A DNA stretch of 64,000 nt from the NCBI GenBank assembly GCA_911728455.2, contig OU452227.1, forward strand, positions 11,689,110-11,753,109, given 5' to 3'. Of the stretch, positions 50,515 to 61,047 are shown piece by piece. The DNA comes from Marthasterias glacialis. Lineage: Eukaryota; Echinodermata; Asteroidea; Forcipulatida; Asteriidae. Numbering within the stretch: the stretch's first letter is position 1; the number at the start of each line of letters is the position of its first letter. Under the pieces are notes generated by a model. The model saw only the letters and a list, made by a program, of their open reading frames with translations, searched no databases and was not told where the DNA came from. A program made the translations under genes and the position numbers.

Positions 50515-53275
50515 CTAATCGTAGTCGAAGGTCAACCCTGTTCCATCTAGTTTGTCTTTAATAAGAGCATCCATTACTTCATTCTGCTCCACGGTGAAGT
50601 GAGACTTCCAATCTCCTACTATCCCTGGAAAGATAAAAAAGACCAACTTTTACTACAAAAAACCCACTTACTGTGATTTCTTATGAACTACAACTCTGTT
50701 GATAAGTGTGGCGTATATAATGACGTCATAAAGCCCGTTCACTTTAAACACACTGGCACCAACGTGGTGCGCGATAAAGTGAAAATGTAACTTTCTTATT
50801 CATAATTATGTTGGACTTTTCCGTCCTTAGAACAGTGAGGAGGGAACTGAGGTTAATACATTGCCTGATGGGTAAACGTCTTCACGATAGTCTATGAATG
50901 GCATGGTTTGGAGGATACTGTGTGTGGAATCCACAAAGCTGAAAACCGTAGTTTCCCAAACACCTACCCTTTCTCATGAAGCTACTCAAACCTTGATCTT
51001 GCTGTTTTGCAAACATGGTGCCTACATTGGCTTTTGGGTTGTTCTTCATGTTGGTAAATGTACAGTGCTCTGTAATAGCATTCAGAGTCGCATCAGAGAA
51101 ATTCTTGCCCAGAAAAACACTGATCTTCTCCACGTTTCCGCGAAGATCCTTAAAAAATGTTAAATCAAAAGAAATCAAAAGAAAGTGCAAAGTGAGACCA
51201 ATTTGAAAATCCAATACCTGTAGATCAATTATAGGTTGATTTACCCCTGGAACCATGCCGGCTTAGAAATGATAAACAGTCTGATTGGTAAAATTATAGA
51301 TACATAGGCATGTAGTAACTTCGATTAGCTGTATACATATTTTATAATATTGGTACCCTTTTCATGTCTTCGAATCTTAAGATAAGGATGTTCTCCTCGT
51401 GACGTCTCTTCCAGAAATACAAGTAATGCTCCCACCACGGGCCCAAAGGCACTGTAATAAAAACAAATAATAATAATAGTTTAGCATTCTGCTTTTATCA
51501 TTTCAAATTCTTGTGATATCCTCAAAACGTCGGCAATGTTTCGCAACATAAACACAAATATTGCATTTAGTAAGATCAAGGTGATGGAACCCACCTTTGA
51601 AAATATCATTTTGTGGAAGTGTTCTCTGTGGGCGTTTCAGCAACTATGCTAGAGCGAGGAACCCAAATTCCCCATACATTGTGTTTACTCTACATCGACC
51701 GTATTCTTTAAAACGGTCTCTCCAGGTCAAACTGTTGATGGCGGGCTTTGTTTTCTCATAATATTAGAACCGCAGTAGCACACTTGGTAGACACGTCTTA
51801 TTTTACTTACATTTGTCGTTGAGCACGTCTTCAAAGAAGTCAACAAACGGTTTATTTAGCTCTTTCTTAGATGGATGAATTATCTTTATGAAGTAAAAGC
51901 ATGACACTATCACATCCTTGGGGTTACGCATGACGTAGATGATCTTGGGTTTCTTCTCCCAGATCTGAGGAGGCAGGAGTTGACCCGGGACGTGTGACTT
52001 CAGAACCCGGGGAGATGGAAGTTCCTCCGCTATTTTGTGAGCTGGTGGTAGCTATTAGTTAACCAAGAAAATTGATTATCTACCATTCTGAGTTTGAGAC
52101 TTTTGTAGTACGTTTTCTCGCATTATTGCATTGACAATCATTTCTCGAAGCATTTTTATCCGAAAAACCCTCGGTGCATTTCGATTTGTCTTCAACCCAT
52201 CGTTCGTTCATAAACCGCATCGATCCCATGCCGTCGTCAAGCGTACATTATAAATTGGTATAATAACACAGCATTAAAGTTTCTATACGTTTGGGCAGCT
52301 GAATATTTATACCCATAGGCAGTCTCAATGCGGGTACCTTGGGCACAGCTCATGATTGCATTTTGTTAAATGTTTAAGTCTTCGTGTTTTTTTTAATGAT
52401 ACGTATATGTATTACAGGCAAGTCACCCCAAAAGGAAGGTGCTGGGTAAAGATTGAACTGGAGAGACAGAGTATAGCATTAGACTCGTTTTCAAGACTTA
52501 TCACAGGGAAGACGATTTTCGTGGCTAATCCGCCCAACATTCTTCCCTTAGACTTGGGCTTTTCCCACAAATCAGTTTACTTGAAACGTAAAAGCATACA
52601 TGGCATTGATCAAAATACATTTTTATTGAACAATATTTGGTCATATTTTAACCTAAGCCATTTGAAATGATTTCATATGAGGACGTCACACACTGCTATG
52701 AGATAATACTCCGTGGGAACGATACAGTGGTAACAAATATGATGGGAAGGAAATAAAACGTGATTTTTCTATGACACTTTCCGGACTCCGTATGATGGCT
52801 CGTGTAAAAACGTTGAAAAAGAATAACGGGAAGGTTGGAGGTATTTGCGGTTTTATTCGATGCTTACATTTTTCAATTTCCGGATTGGTTCTGGTATGGG
52901 CATCTCTAGCCAGAGAACACGGAAAACAGTGTGTCTCTTATTCAGAGCCTCCAAGTCACCATTGTGCATCACAGCAGATATTATTTCCTGTGTCCATGAT
53001 GATCCTGCCAAAGTTATAAGTAACACATGTTTGATTTCACACAATGGTTTATATCATGCACTAGGATCCTTCACGAGCAGGTATTTTGTCTTCTTTTTTC
53101 TTCTTTTGTTGTTATTTTTTATTGGAAGGAAACTCACGTTTTTATAGTAAACAACAAAAATGGTATGCTTTGTTAGATTTTTTATGCATGGTCATATCGG
53201 GCTTAATTTGATTGGGGCTATCGAAAAAGTATAAGCCAGGCGTTTGTTTGTTTGTTTGTTTGTTTGTTTGTTTGT

Positions 53276-53331
<56 letters not shown>

Positions 53332-54404
53332 ATGCTTCCTTGCTTACATGCTTCCTTGCTTGCTTCCATGCGCTGAGCCTCATTAATAAATTATATACCC
53401 ACGACTTTTTCTGTAAATCAAAGATTTGAAGGTCCTTGCTTTCATGGATTGTTAAAAAATGGTCCAACATTGTGCCCCTGGGGTTGTTAACTTTCATCCT
53501 GGAGCATTTTGTGTAGACTGGCCCTCTAGAAATGGCCCTATTTTGCTTATCAGTGTAGGGTCATTTTTCCAAGATGAATTCTGGCCAGTTTACTCGTTCA
53601 GGGGTATTTTTATTTTGGGTCAGCCTTGCAAAAATTCTCAACGGCTAACCTACTAAAAATTGAAAAGAAAAATGAAGTTCAGTTGTCAGAAAATAATATA
53701 TTCGATTTGTTTTCTAGAGGCTGAGAGACCTTTAAGTATTTTTTGAGTATTTTTGAATATTTAGCATTTAGCATTGGTTACTATGGGAGCCTATTTAGTG
53801 TGGTGCACCCTTCGTACACGAAAGTAAAGTAAGGACGCCCTCGCTCTGTCAAATACCCGAATTTCTTTAGTTTAAAGTCTTCAGTTTCAACTGATAGACT
53901 CGCTCACAATAACACCCACCTGTCTTTGGATACGTGACAAGCCAAACATCGTCTTCTCTCACTTCGTACGTCTTATAGTCCTGGATGACATTCTTCACAC
54001 CGAGTGAAAGCTTGACTCCTTCAAACTCGTCATGTACTCTATCACCCGATTCGTCAACAGGGAGTGTTCTCTTTGCCACTAAATCCTGAACTGTGTTGTA
54101 AACATATTAGTTGGATGTTTGAAAAGTAACCTAAAGGCCGTCTCAGACTTATGCGACCTTCGCTATGGCTGCTGCCGTTGGCTGCCATTGAGGCTACTAA
54201 TTAAGAGACATTAATTTGGACATGCCCTAAGTTTCCCTAAACTTCAAAGCAAATTTGTCAGGGTGACTCAACATTTACGGATGCTTATCAAGAAGTGTCT
54301 AATGGATATTTTGTAAGAATAAAACATGTGGTCACATTGTTCCCCGCAAAAACAAAACAACAGAAACGATACTCACATTCTTCGAAAGAGACGTACTTTT
54401 CCAT
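50515..54404 (-). CDS. Cytosolic sulfotransferase, SULT1-like, copy B (complete, 7 exons)
   Basis: Exons in transcript order: 54377-54404, 53920-54090, 52868-53004, 51811-52051, 51357-51451, 50968-51148 and 50515-50624; 320 residues, phases consistent. Same PAPS-dependent enzyme class as copy A. Motifs: YPKTGSSW (63-70), catalytic His 132 in KSHVPGQLLP, YVMRNPKDVIVSCFYF with Arg 154, RKGIVGDWK (283-291) and dimerisation motif K-SHF-TV-EQN-E (291-300). It starts MEKYVSFEEF and ends GLTFDYD. The phosphosulfate loop has Ser-Ser where copy A and most SULTs have Thr-Thr; the hydroxyl is kept. Exon 2 is nine bases shorter than in copy A; the other six exon lengths are identical. Intron 2 contains a long GTTT/GCTT microsatellite. 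The acceptor specificity is unknown. Confidence 0.93.
53239..53355 (+). repeat. Compound tetranucleotide microsatellite (GTTT)n(GCTT)n
   Basis: About ten GTTT units pass into about fifteen GCTT units, then decay (CATGCTTCCTTGCTTA). It lies in intron 2 of sulfotransferase B. ORFs across it on both strands (Ala-Cys-Leu-Leu or Lys-Gln-Ala-Ser repeats) are artefacts. Confidence 0.95.
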
Positions 54405-54472
54405 TTTGAATTGAAGAACTAGAGTTGAAAATCACGAAAAATAAAATAGTCTGAACTCTCGTGCTTGCAGTT

Positions 54473-54540
54473 GGCTTATATGCTGGATGCACACGCAAGC
54501 GAGCATACCTCAATTGACGGTCGAGTGCACTTCTATATAG
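54473..54540 (-). promoter_or_regulatory. Possible TATA elements upstream of sulfotransferase B
   Basis: On the minus strand CTATATAG (54540-54533) and CATATAAG (54482-54475) lie about 130 and 70 bases before the ATG at 54404. Either could set the start site; which one, if any, is used cannot be judged from sequence. Confidence 0.3.
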
Positions 54541-54723
54541 TGAAACTGTACTTATAGCCTTGATGAATTTAACACTAAACATACGGGATTATTATTGCGT
54601 TTATGTCATACATTTCGTTACAGACGTTGGGGTCGAAGGTGACAAGTCTGACGTGTCTGAACTGTCTGCACACGATTATTATAGCTTTACAATACTCATC
54701 CAAACTTATACGATAGCGTAGCA

Positions 54724-54977
54724 AGTGGCGTAGCCAGCATCTTTTTTTTGTACGGGGGCAAGGGAGGGTGGGGGGGCACATATACTATTTGTAGAGGGGA
54801 CAGTTTCAGTTAAAATTGCCTGATTGTAGCATATTTCACGGTGTTCAGACTGAGGCATTTAATGTATCGAACCACTAATTTGTGCATTTGTTAAATATCA
54901 TTGGGGCAAGAGGGGGGGGGGGGCAATGGTTCTGAGAAGGGGGCCTCAGGCCCCGCCCCTTCTCTGGTTACGCCACT
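54724..54977. mobile_element. 254-bp MITE with AGTGGCGTARCCAG ends
   Basis: AGTGGCGTAGCCAG (54724-54737) is inverted at the right end as CTGGTTACGCCACT (54964-54977), with one mismatch. The interior is strongly G-rich on the plus strand (GGGGGCAAGGGAGG, GGCAAGAGGGGGGG, GGGGCAATGGTTCTGAGAAG). Confidence 0.8.
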
Positions 54978-54997
54978 GATACTCTGATGCTACACAG

Positions 54998-55237
54998 GGG
55001 GCTCAGGTTGGCTGAGTGGTTTCTTTCCCTGCCTTTCACCTCTGTGGACCCCGGTTCGAATCCCGGACTGGAGCCCGGCATGTGGATTGGGTTTTCAGTC
55101 CCTACCTGATTCCGTGGGTTTTCCCCCATTTGGGGTTTTCCTCCCACTTCTAAAACTGAACATTTCTTCTCGTTTCCTAATCACCATCCTGTAATTGGCG
55201 CTTGCACTGTTGGATGTGTAATAAAATAAAGTGAGAT
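54998..55237 (+). mobile_element. tRNA-derived SINE (family A), best copy
   Basis: The head folds like a tRNA: GGGCTC at the 5' side pairs with GAGCCC about 70 bases on, the A box is TGGCTGAGTGGT and the B box GGTTCGAATCC. The tRNA-unrelated body (TTTTCAGTCCCTACCTGATT, TTTGGGGTTTTCCTCCCACT) and tail (GCACTGTTGGATGTGTAATA AAATAAA) match the reverse copy at 9130-9357. The long body and missing anticodon-arm structure mark it as a SINE, not a tRNA gene. Confidence 0.85.
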
Positions 55238-58200
55238 TCTTTCATGCCCATTGACGTATTCCTATAATTCATAACAGTAATTTATTGTTTATTTCGTAAT
55301 GATGAGTTTATAATAGTGTGGTTGTGAGCGTGGCGTTCATCCTTCCATAAGGCACAGTGTTTGTTGTATAAAGGCAAATTCTAGGCGAAATTTCTTAATC
55401 AATTTGCAGCTAATTGTCCTAATGATCACGTGCCCAGTGAACTGCTCTCAACCGGGCACTATTTACATGCACTGTTTTGAAGTCATAGAGTGCTTGTCTG
55501 ATAGCCCCAGCCTCTGCCAAGCTGCATATTATGTCACGTTGCCTTTGTGCAAAAGTATGGATAACTGAAAAGGGATCAAGACAGGGATCATGCAGAATAT
55601 TCTGCCCTTCGAACCTCGTTCTCTTTGATAAATTTTGAAATGGTAAAAAAGCAAATATAAGGCTAATGTAAGTCTAAATACTGTGACTAAAATATGTACA
55701 ACCAATAGCCAAAAGCTTTTAATAATTGTTGCAGTAAAACATAAATAAAACATTTGTGACCAGCCAGTCTCAGGAACTTTCGCTGCCAGGTCTCTTGTAA
55801 ATACACCCTCACGCACATGTACATTATCTGTTGATTTTTCAATTCATTGCCCTTATGTAAACAGCCGCGATACACTTGCTCGCAATCGTGACACAGCTTA
55901 CGATTTGGTTAGTTTGTAGCGCCGCCAGCGTCGAACATCTTTTTGGTTACTCTGGCGCCCTCTTCCGGTCGTTTACATTTTGTAATTAATTTGCCTAATT
56001 TATTCAAGCTTTAGATAATGCATTCCGGAGATCCCTAAAATTGCTACATGGGTACAAGCAAGTGGGCATCAAGCGCGCACTCGTGTTTTTGGTACGACAG
56101 TTGCCACACTTTCCTTCTTGGAAAAGAAATAAGTAGAGTTTGTTTCTCGCCGAGGCTTGAGCCCCTTGGGTGTTTAACCCCAAATTAGAGTGAGGCATAG
56201 GAGGTGAGACAAGAGCCTGTAAGTATCTTTGAACTTAACTCTAATAGTCATCTTAATGTAAATTTATTTTTTTTACCGGCACAATCTTTTAATTTTATGC
56301 TAGGGCCATACTTCCCGAAAGGCCTTAAGAAAATCGGAATTAAGTACACTTTGGACTCAATTGCTCTCCTGAGATAAACTTCATTGTTATTTTCACCAAT
56401 AATTATTTATGGCCCCAATTCGAATTCTGCTGTATATAGTGACCCCATGCTCACATTTCGAAACGTGGATACAATTCTTCAATAAAGCTAATTTAGACTT
56501 TTGTTCGTTTAACAACTTTTGGAAAATGCTTTTGAAATATTCGACCACAATTACGTAGCAACTTAGTCCGGAAACCATTAATAGCAACTAATAAAAATTA
56601 CTGTACATAATTTTATTGCAGAACCACATATTCTTCATTGATGTGTCTTGAAGGCCTCCATTGTATTTTGGGTACGTGTCTTAATAAAAAAACTTGCAAG
56701 TTTCGGGTACGTGTCTTAATAAGGAATAATAAGTTGCAAGTTTCCCTTCAAATTTCTATTAAAATAATATCCGAGTACCATAAGACTGTTCATGTTATAT
56801 CAAAAAAGGTGATAAATTGAGATTGATGTATTTATTTTGTTTAAAGGTTTTGATGTACAATAGTTTGAATGAACGATGGTGAATTTCAATGAATTTAATA
56901 GGTCATATTTCCTTTTCTTTCATTTTCAGAAAGCCGAATATTTATATGACTGTCGTTTTGTCTTTGTAAACTATGTAAACCCAACCGCAACAGAATAAAT
57001 TAAATAACTTTTAACCAGTAAAACAAATGACTCTGACCACTTGATAGTGTCACAGCCTGAGTAGCCTACCAACTCGGTTACACATTCCTTACACTTTAAA
57101 AATCAAAATAACAAAGCACTTGTAATAACAAAGCACCTCATTCCCAGCCCATCATAGGCTATTTTAAAGTTTAAAGTCTAAAATGAAAAGCTTAAACCTT
57201 AGTCACACCTCCTGCAGTGCAATGGGATCATGTTTGTGTAACAAAAACACAACAGTTTTTCCTTTCCTTTAGTCAATGACCACTTGTAACAAACGAGTAT
57301 ATAACCAAACTATGACGTCACGAAAAATGTCCGGGGAATTGAGGACGTAGAATAGTCAAATCGAAATATGAAAAATAAGTGGTCAACTCAAAACTAATTG
57401 CACAATAATCCATTTTACATGCATTTAGTTTAATATAGCCAACAAAACAACATATAAAAGTCTACGAAACTCGAAGTTGTGGAACAATGCCTGATTTGAA
57501 TTTTCCAGAAGGTCAGTTAAATTTTTTTGCACAAGTATTACTATACTTGGTAACCTTAGCATTTGGGGTGCAGTGTGATCAAACATTTCTCTATAACTCC
57601 TCCATACTTTTAACCAATGTTAACTAATGTAACATGCCACAACGATAGTTCAGTTACATGCAGGTAAAATGCAGGTAACATGGATTCTGTTGCAACTTGT
57701 TTCTGGTCATTTCATAATGATGTTTCGCAAATCCCGTTGAAAACTGCCCCTTGAATGATGTTCAAAAAGTGTATAAGTAGTCAAAACTTACTGAATGAAA
57801 TTCGGCAAATAAAACAACACCAAAACTAGAATTGTGTTTGTAGCCAAACAAACACGGGGTTTTCGGGTAAAACAAAATAAACGATTGATAAATGTATGAT
57901 GTCATGATGACTTTATGTCCTTTGTTACAGGTCGTCACAGTCCCATTATTGTAACAATACTGTCACAATGTGACAAATTAATGTCCAATTTAGTTTTGGA
58001 AATGGAACCTCTTACTATAGCGCTTAATACGTGATGACGTCAACCAACCTATTTTCAGAAACCTTAGACTTCACTGACACTTTTATACACAGAAACCAAA
58101 TGGAAATTCTTGATAAATTTTGCTGAAAATGTCATTATGTTCTGTCATTCGCCATCCAAAAGATACTATTTTTTCAAATATCTTATGATTTAATGTAACT

Positions 58201-58480
58201 TGACACCCGATGGGGTCATGGTGACGTCATATGTTTCATTACGTAAGTTCAGTCAAAAGCTTCAAAATCAGATTACTTGTCCTGATGTAACAATGTTTTA
58301 GTAACATACTTTTTAGGGAATGAAATAATTTCAATTTTTTTGTTTACAATTTGAATTTTTTCACCTGTCCCCTTAGGGGCTCCGAACAACCTCTCTATAG
58401 GGTGCAAAGGAGGGTTCGGCGGTTGGCCGAAACCCCTAATAAGTTTCGGTAACGATGCTTAGGTATATTAGGTACAATTG
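55238..58480. other. Intergenic between sulfotransferase B and MGAT5; little structure
   Basis: AT-rich, with no gene visible on either strand. A small tandem duplication lies at 56670-56745 (GGTACGTGTCTTAATAA..TTGCAAGTTTC twice). A GC-rich patch near 58368-58440 has a short hairpin (GGTTCGGC / GCCGAAACC). Confidence 0.55.
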
Positions 58481-58486
58481 TTTATT
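58481..58486 (-). terminator. Candidate MGAT5 polyadenylation signal (AATAAA)
   Basis: AATAAA on the minus strand, 33 bases past the MGAT5 stop. It would give a very short 3' untranslated region, so a later signal may be used instead. Confidence 0.3.
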
Positions 58487-58518
58487 ATCCACCATAGTAA
58501 ACCGTTATTCTTTTTTTG

Positions 58519-60523
58519 TCAGAGACATTCCTTGCACAATGCAACTTGTTCCTTAATGTATGTCCGGCAGGGACAGATCCGCTGCAAGTTGGTATTTTGC
58601 CCAACGCAGCTAAACAGCCGAGGATGACTCTGTGTACGGCAGGATTTTGAGGTTGGATCAATTGCAGGAACAAAAATTTCTTCAATGGCCTCTACGTTTG
58701 AAGAGCATGTAGTATTAAACTCTCTGAGGATCACAAAGAAAGGAAAATAAACACGAGTACACATGTCATTATCTCTAGTCATCTGACAGGGCACAAACAT
58801 GTTATAATGGGAGGGTCTACGTATATTGACCCATTTCACCTGACGTCATCATCACGATAATCTTGGTTGCGCCATTTTGGTGGTCAATGTCACTGAGTTA
58901 TTCAGTGAAGAGCGCATTTTAGGAGACGCGGCGTTTACACATAAACCTATTGACCACCAAAATGGTGAGCGTGGCACAGTCGGCGCGTGTGACGTGCGTG
59001 AAAGGGGTAAATATGTCTTTTTTTCAATGCTTGGTCGCAGTTCATCACACGTTTTAATATATCTAAATTAGTTTATCTCAATTTTTCTTCTACTACACGT
59101 AAAATAACTTACTTTTCTAAAACATCTTTAGAGTTCAGGTGGGGAAACCACGTTGGTTCACAAATTAAATCTGTTGAAGAAATAACATACCATTGAAGAA
59201 ATAACATATTATTCAATAATCAACTTTAAACATAAGCTGCCGATTTGTCGATCTTTTAATTATATTGAAATGTTTTCAAACACCTTCCCTGCCTTTTCCC
59301 GTTGTGGAAGCCGACCTCGGTAACTCAAAAGCTTTGCCTGAAAACAGGGTTTTCAGTCATAACCGGATAACATAATTTTTCCTTTTAATCGGAAATTTCC
59401 CACACAGTATAACTCCCAGTATAGGCTATAACAGTCAATGTATTCTCAGGCTTACAGGTGTACTATGTTCTGTTTGATAATGCTTTGATGTCATAATTAG
59501 CATGCCAACAAATTGACAATACAGATAATTACAAAAACTTCAAGTTCAATGTTGGACATGATGGTCCTGAGTCATAAATTCTGGTGGCAATATCATCATG
59601 ATGTAGGCTCGAATCCCAGCCATGACTTCACCCAGGAGTAAATGTGACCCAGTGATTTAGTTTAATACACTATACATAGTCTTGACAGCACAGAGCTCAG
59701 ATGGTTTATAGAATGAAAGAAATGGCCCATGACGTGACCAGAGTAATAATCTTCATGTAGTGTCACCATTGATTGATATCGGCGCTTTTTAAATGTCCAT
59801 TATTGTAACACACGGCGCCCGTTTTCTGAAAAGCACAAGAGCTTTTGATCGATAAATTTTACATGTCGTTGTTTTTTATTATTTTTTTTTATTACTGGAC
59901 GATTTGAATGACTATAGTCGAGTAGTATTACTGTGTTACTCACTGTCTGCCATACATCTTGCCTTGCAGGACTGGGCGGGTTTAGAGACTCGTATCAGTA
60001 AAGCAGACTTAGGTGGCCATGATTGTGACTTCTCGCAAAAATCCTGAAAATGTATGCATATAAATTGAAGGAAATACTGCCATTGTTTCACCATAAAGGT
60101 AAAATACAAAATTTGCACTGGAATGGTGTCAAAATAAATACATTGGCATTTTATACCATTTTAACCTGAGGTTAGAGAATTTGTTTTCACATTTTCATAA
60201 GTATTCTATCTATTGGAAAATGAGTGCATCACAGAACTTAATTCGACCTTAGGAACCCTGTTTAATATCTTGAATCAAGGAAAGTATTAAAAGCAGTACT
60301 GTCAAAATGATACCTTACTACACTTTCGCAGTTGACTTACCTGATTTGATATATAAGTACTTAATCTCTGCAGCATTCCTTCGCATTGAAACTCAAAGGG
60401 TAGGTAGGGCTCTGGTGCATCTGCTTTCCCAATCGCTTCAATAGCTTCACGCAGTGCGGTTGGGTTCAAAACGTCTACGGTCCAGACGTGTGGCTTACCA
60501 ATGTACACCTCTGCGTATGGGTT
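58519..60523 (-). CDS. MGAT5: Alpha-1,6-mannosylglycoprotein 6-beta-N-acetylglucosaminyltransferase (GnT-V), last four coding exons
   Basis: Exons in transcript order: 60341-60523, 59944-60043, 59113-59170 and 58519-58723; 181 residues plus TGA, phases consistent. The reading matches the C terminus of human MGAT5: NPYAEVYIGKPHVWTVDV, PYLPFEFQCEGMLQRLSTYI, DFCEKSQSWPPKSALLIRVS, CKARCMADNLICEPTWFPHL and the Cys-rich end RICPCRTYIKEQVALCKECL. GnT-V is a Golgi type II enzyme of family GT18 that adds the beta-1,6 GlcNAc branch to N-glycans. The window holds only the end of the catalytic domain and the cysteine-rich tail; the conserved cysteines are kept. The first exon here begins in phase 0 and the rest of the gene lies beyond the right edge. 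A family-C repeat sits in the last intron and a 2.8-kb inverted-repeat element in the intron upstream. Confidence 0.93.
58825..59013 (+). mobile_element. Dispersed ~190-bp element (family C), MGAT5 last intron
   Basis: ATTGACCCATTTCACCTGAC, AATCTTGGTTGCGCCATTTT, GGAGACGCGGCGTTTACACA and GCGCGTGTGACGTGCGTGAA. It is the most GC-rich copy. The ends are imperfect inverted repeats (ACCCATTTCACCTGACGTCA / TGACGTGCGTGAAAGGGGT). A 14-base block CCATTTTGGTGGTC is inverted internally (GACCACCAAAATGG). Confidence 0.8.
59575..59812 (+). mobile_element. tRNA-derived SINE (family D)
   Basis: The head has GGTGGCAATATCATCATGAT and a B-box-like GGCTCGAATCCC. The body AAATGGCCCATGACGTGACC and tail ATCGGCGCTTTTTAAATGTCC..TTATTGTAACA parallel 17489-17630. 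Confidence 0.6.
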
Positions 60524-61047
60524 CTGAGATGTGAGCTGTGAGTACGGGTAGGGATCATAAAAAGTTATTCTAAAACGTATACTTTCAAATTATAGACATA
60601 AAAACGTTGTCTTTTGAGCTGTGGTGTTTCCAAAACATCCTTGGATGGATGGGTTCTCATGTTTGGAAGCTTTCACGCCATCTAATGTCAAGTATCTTTT
60701 TTTATATAATAACTGAAGGATTGGTGAAGAATCTTATGAGAACACCGTGTAATTGATATCTCTCGAAGAGGTTGATTTATCGTTGATCGACTAGTGTGTT
60801 ATAGTCGTCTTCGGCATACTTGGAGATGGGTATATTCACTGAGGTAGAGGATCCTAATGCTGGGAGGGAACTTTACTTGGTGCTCAGTGAGATGTGTGGA
60901 ATTCATAGAAATATTAAAACACATACGGCGAATTGTGTACTAACTCCTTCTGATAGCGCCCTCTTTTAAATAAACTCCTCCAGCCCACGTTAATTTACGT
61001 ATGGTGGACACAGTCATTACCCTAGGACAGAATACCCTATGACACCG

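Noticed and set aside
53192..53497. Repeat proteins over the GTTT/GCTT tract
   Set aside because: Microsatellite artefacts inside a sulfotransferase intron.
54998..55076. tRNA gene (acceptor-like stem, A and B boxes)
   Set aside because: No proper anticodon arm, and the same head plus a long common body recurs at 9130-9357, so it is a SINE.
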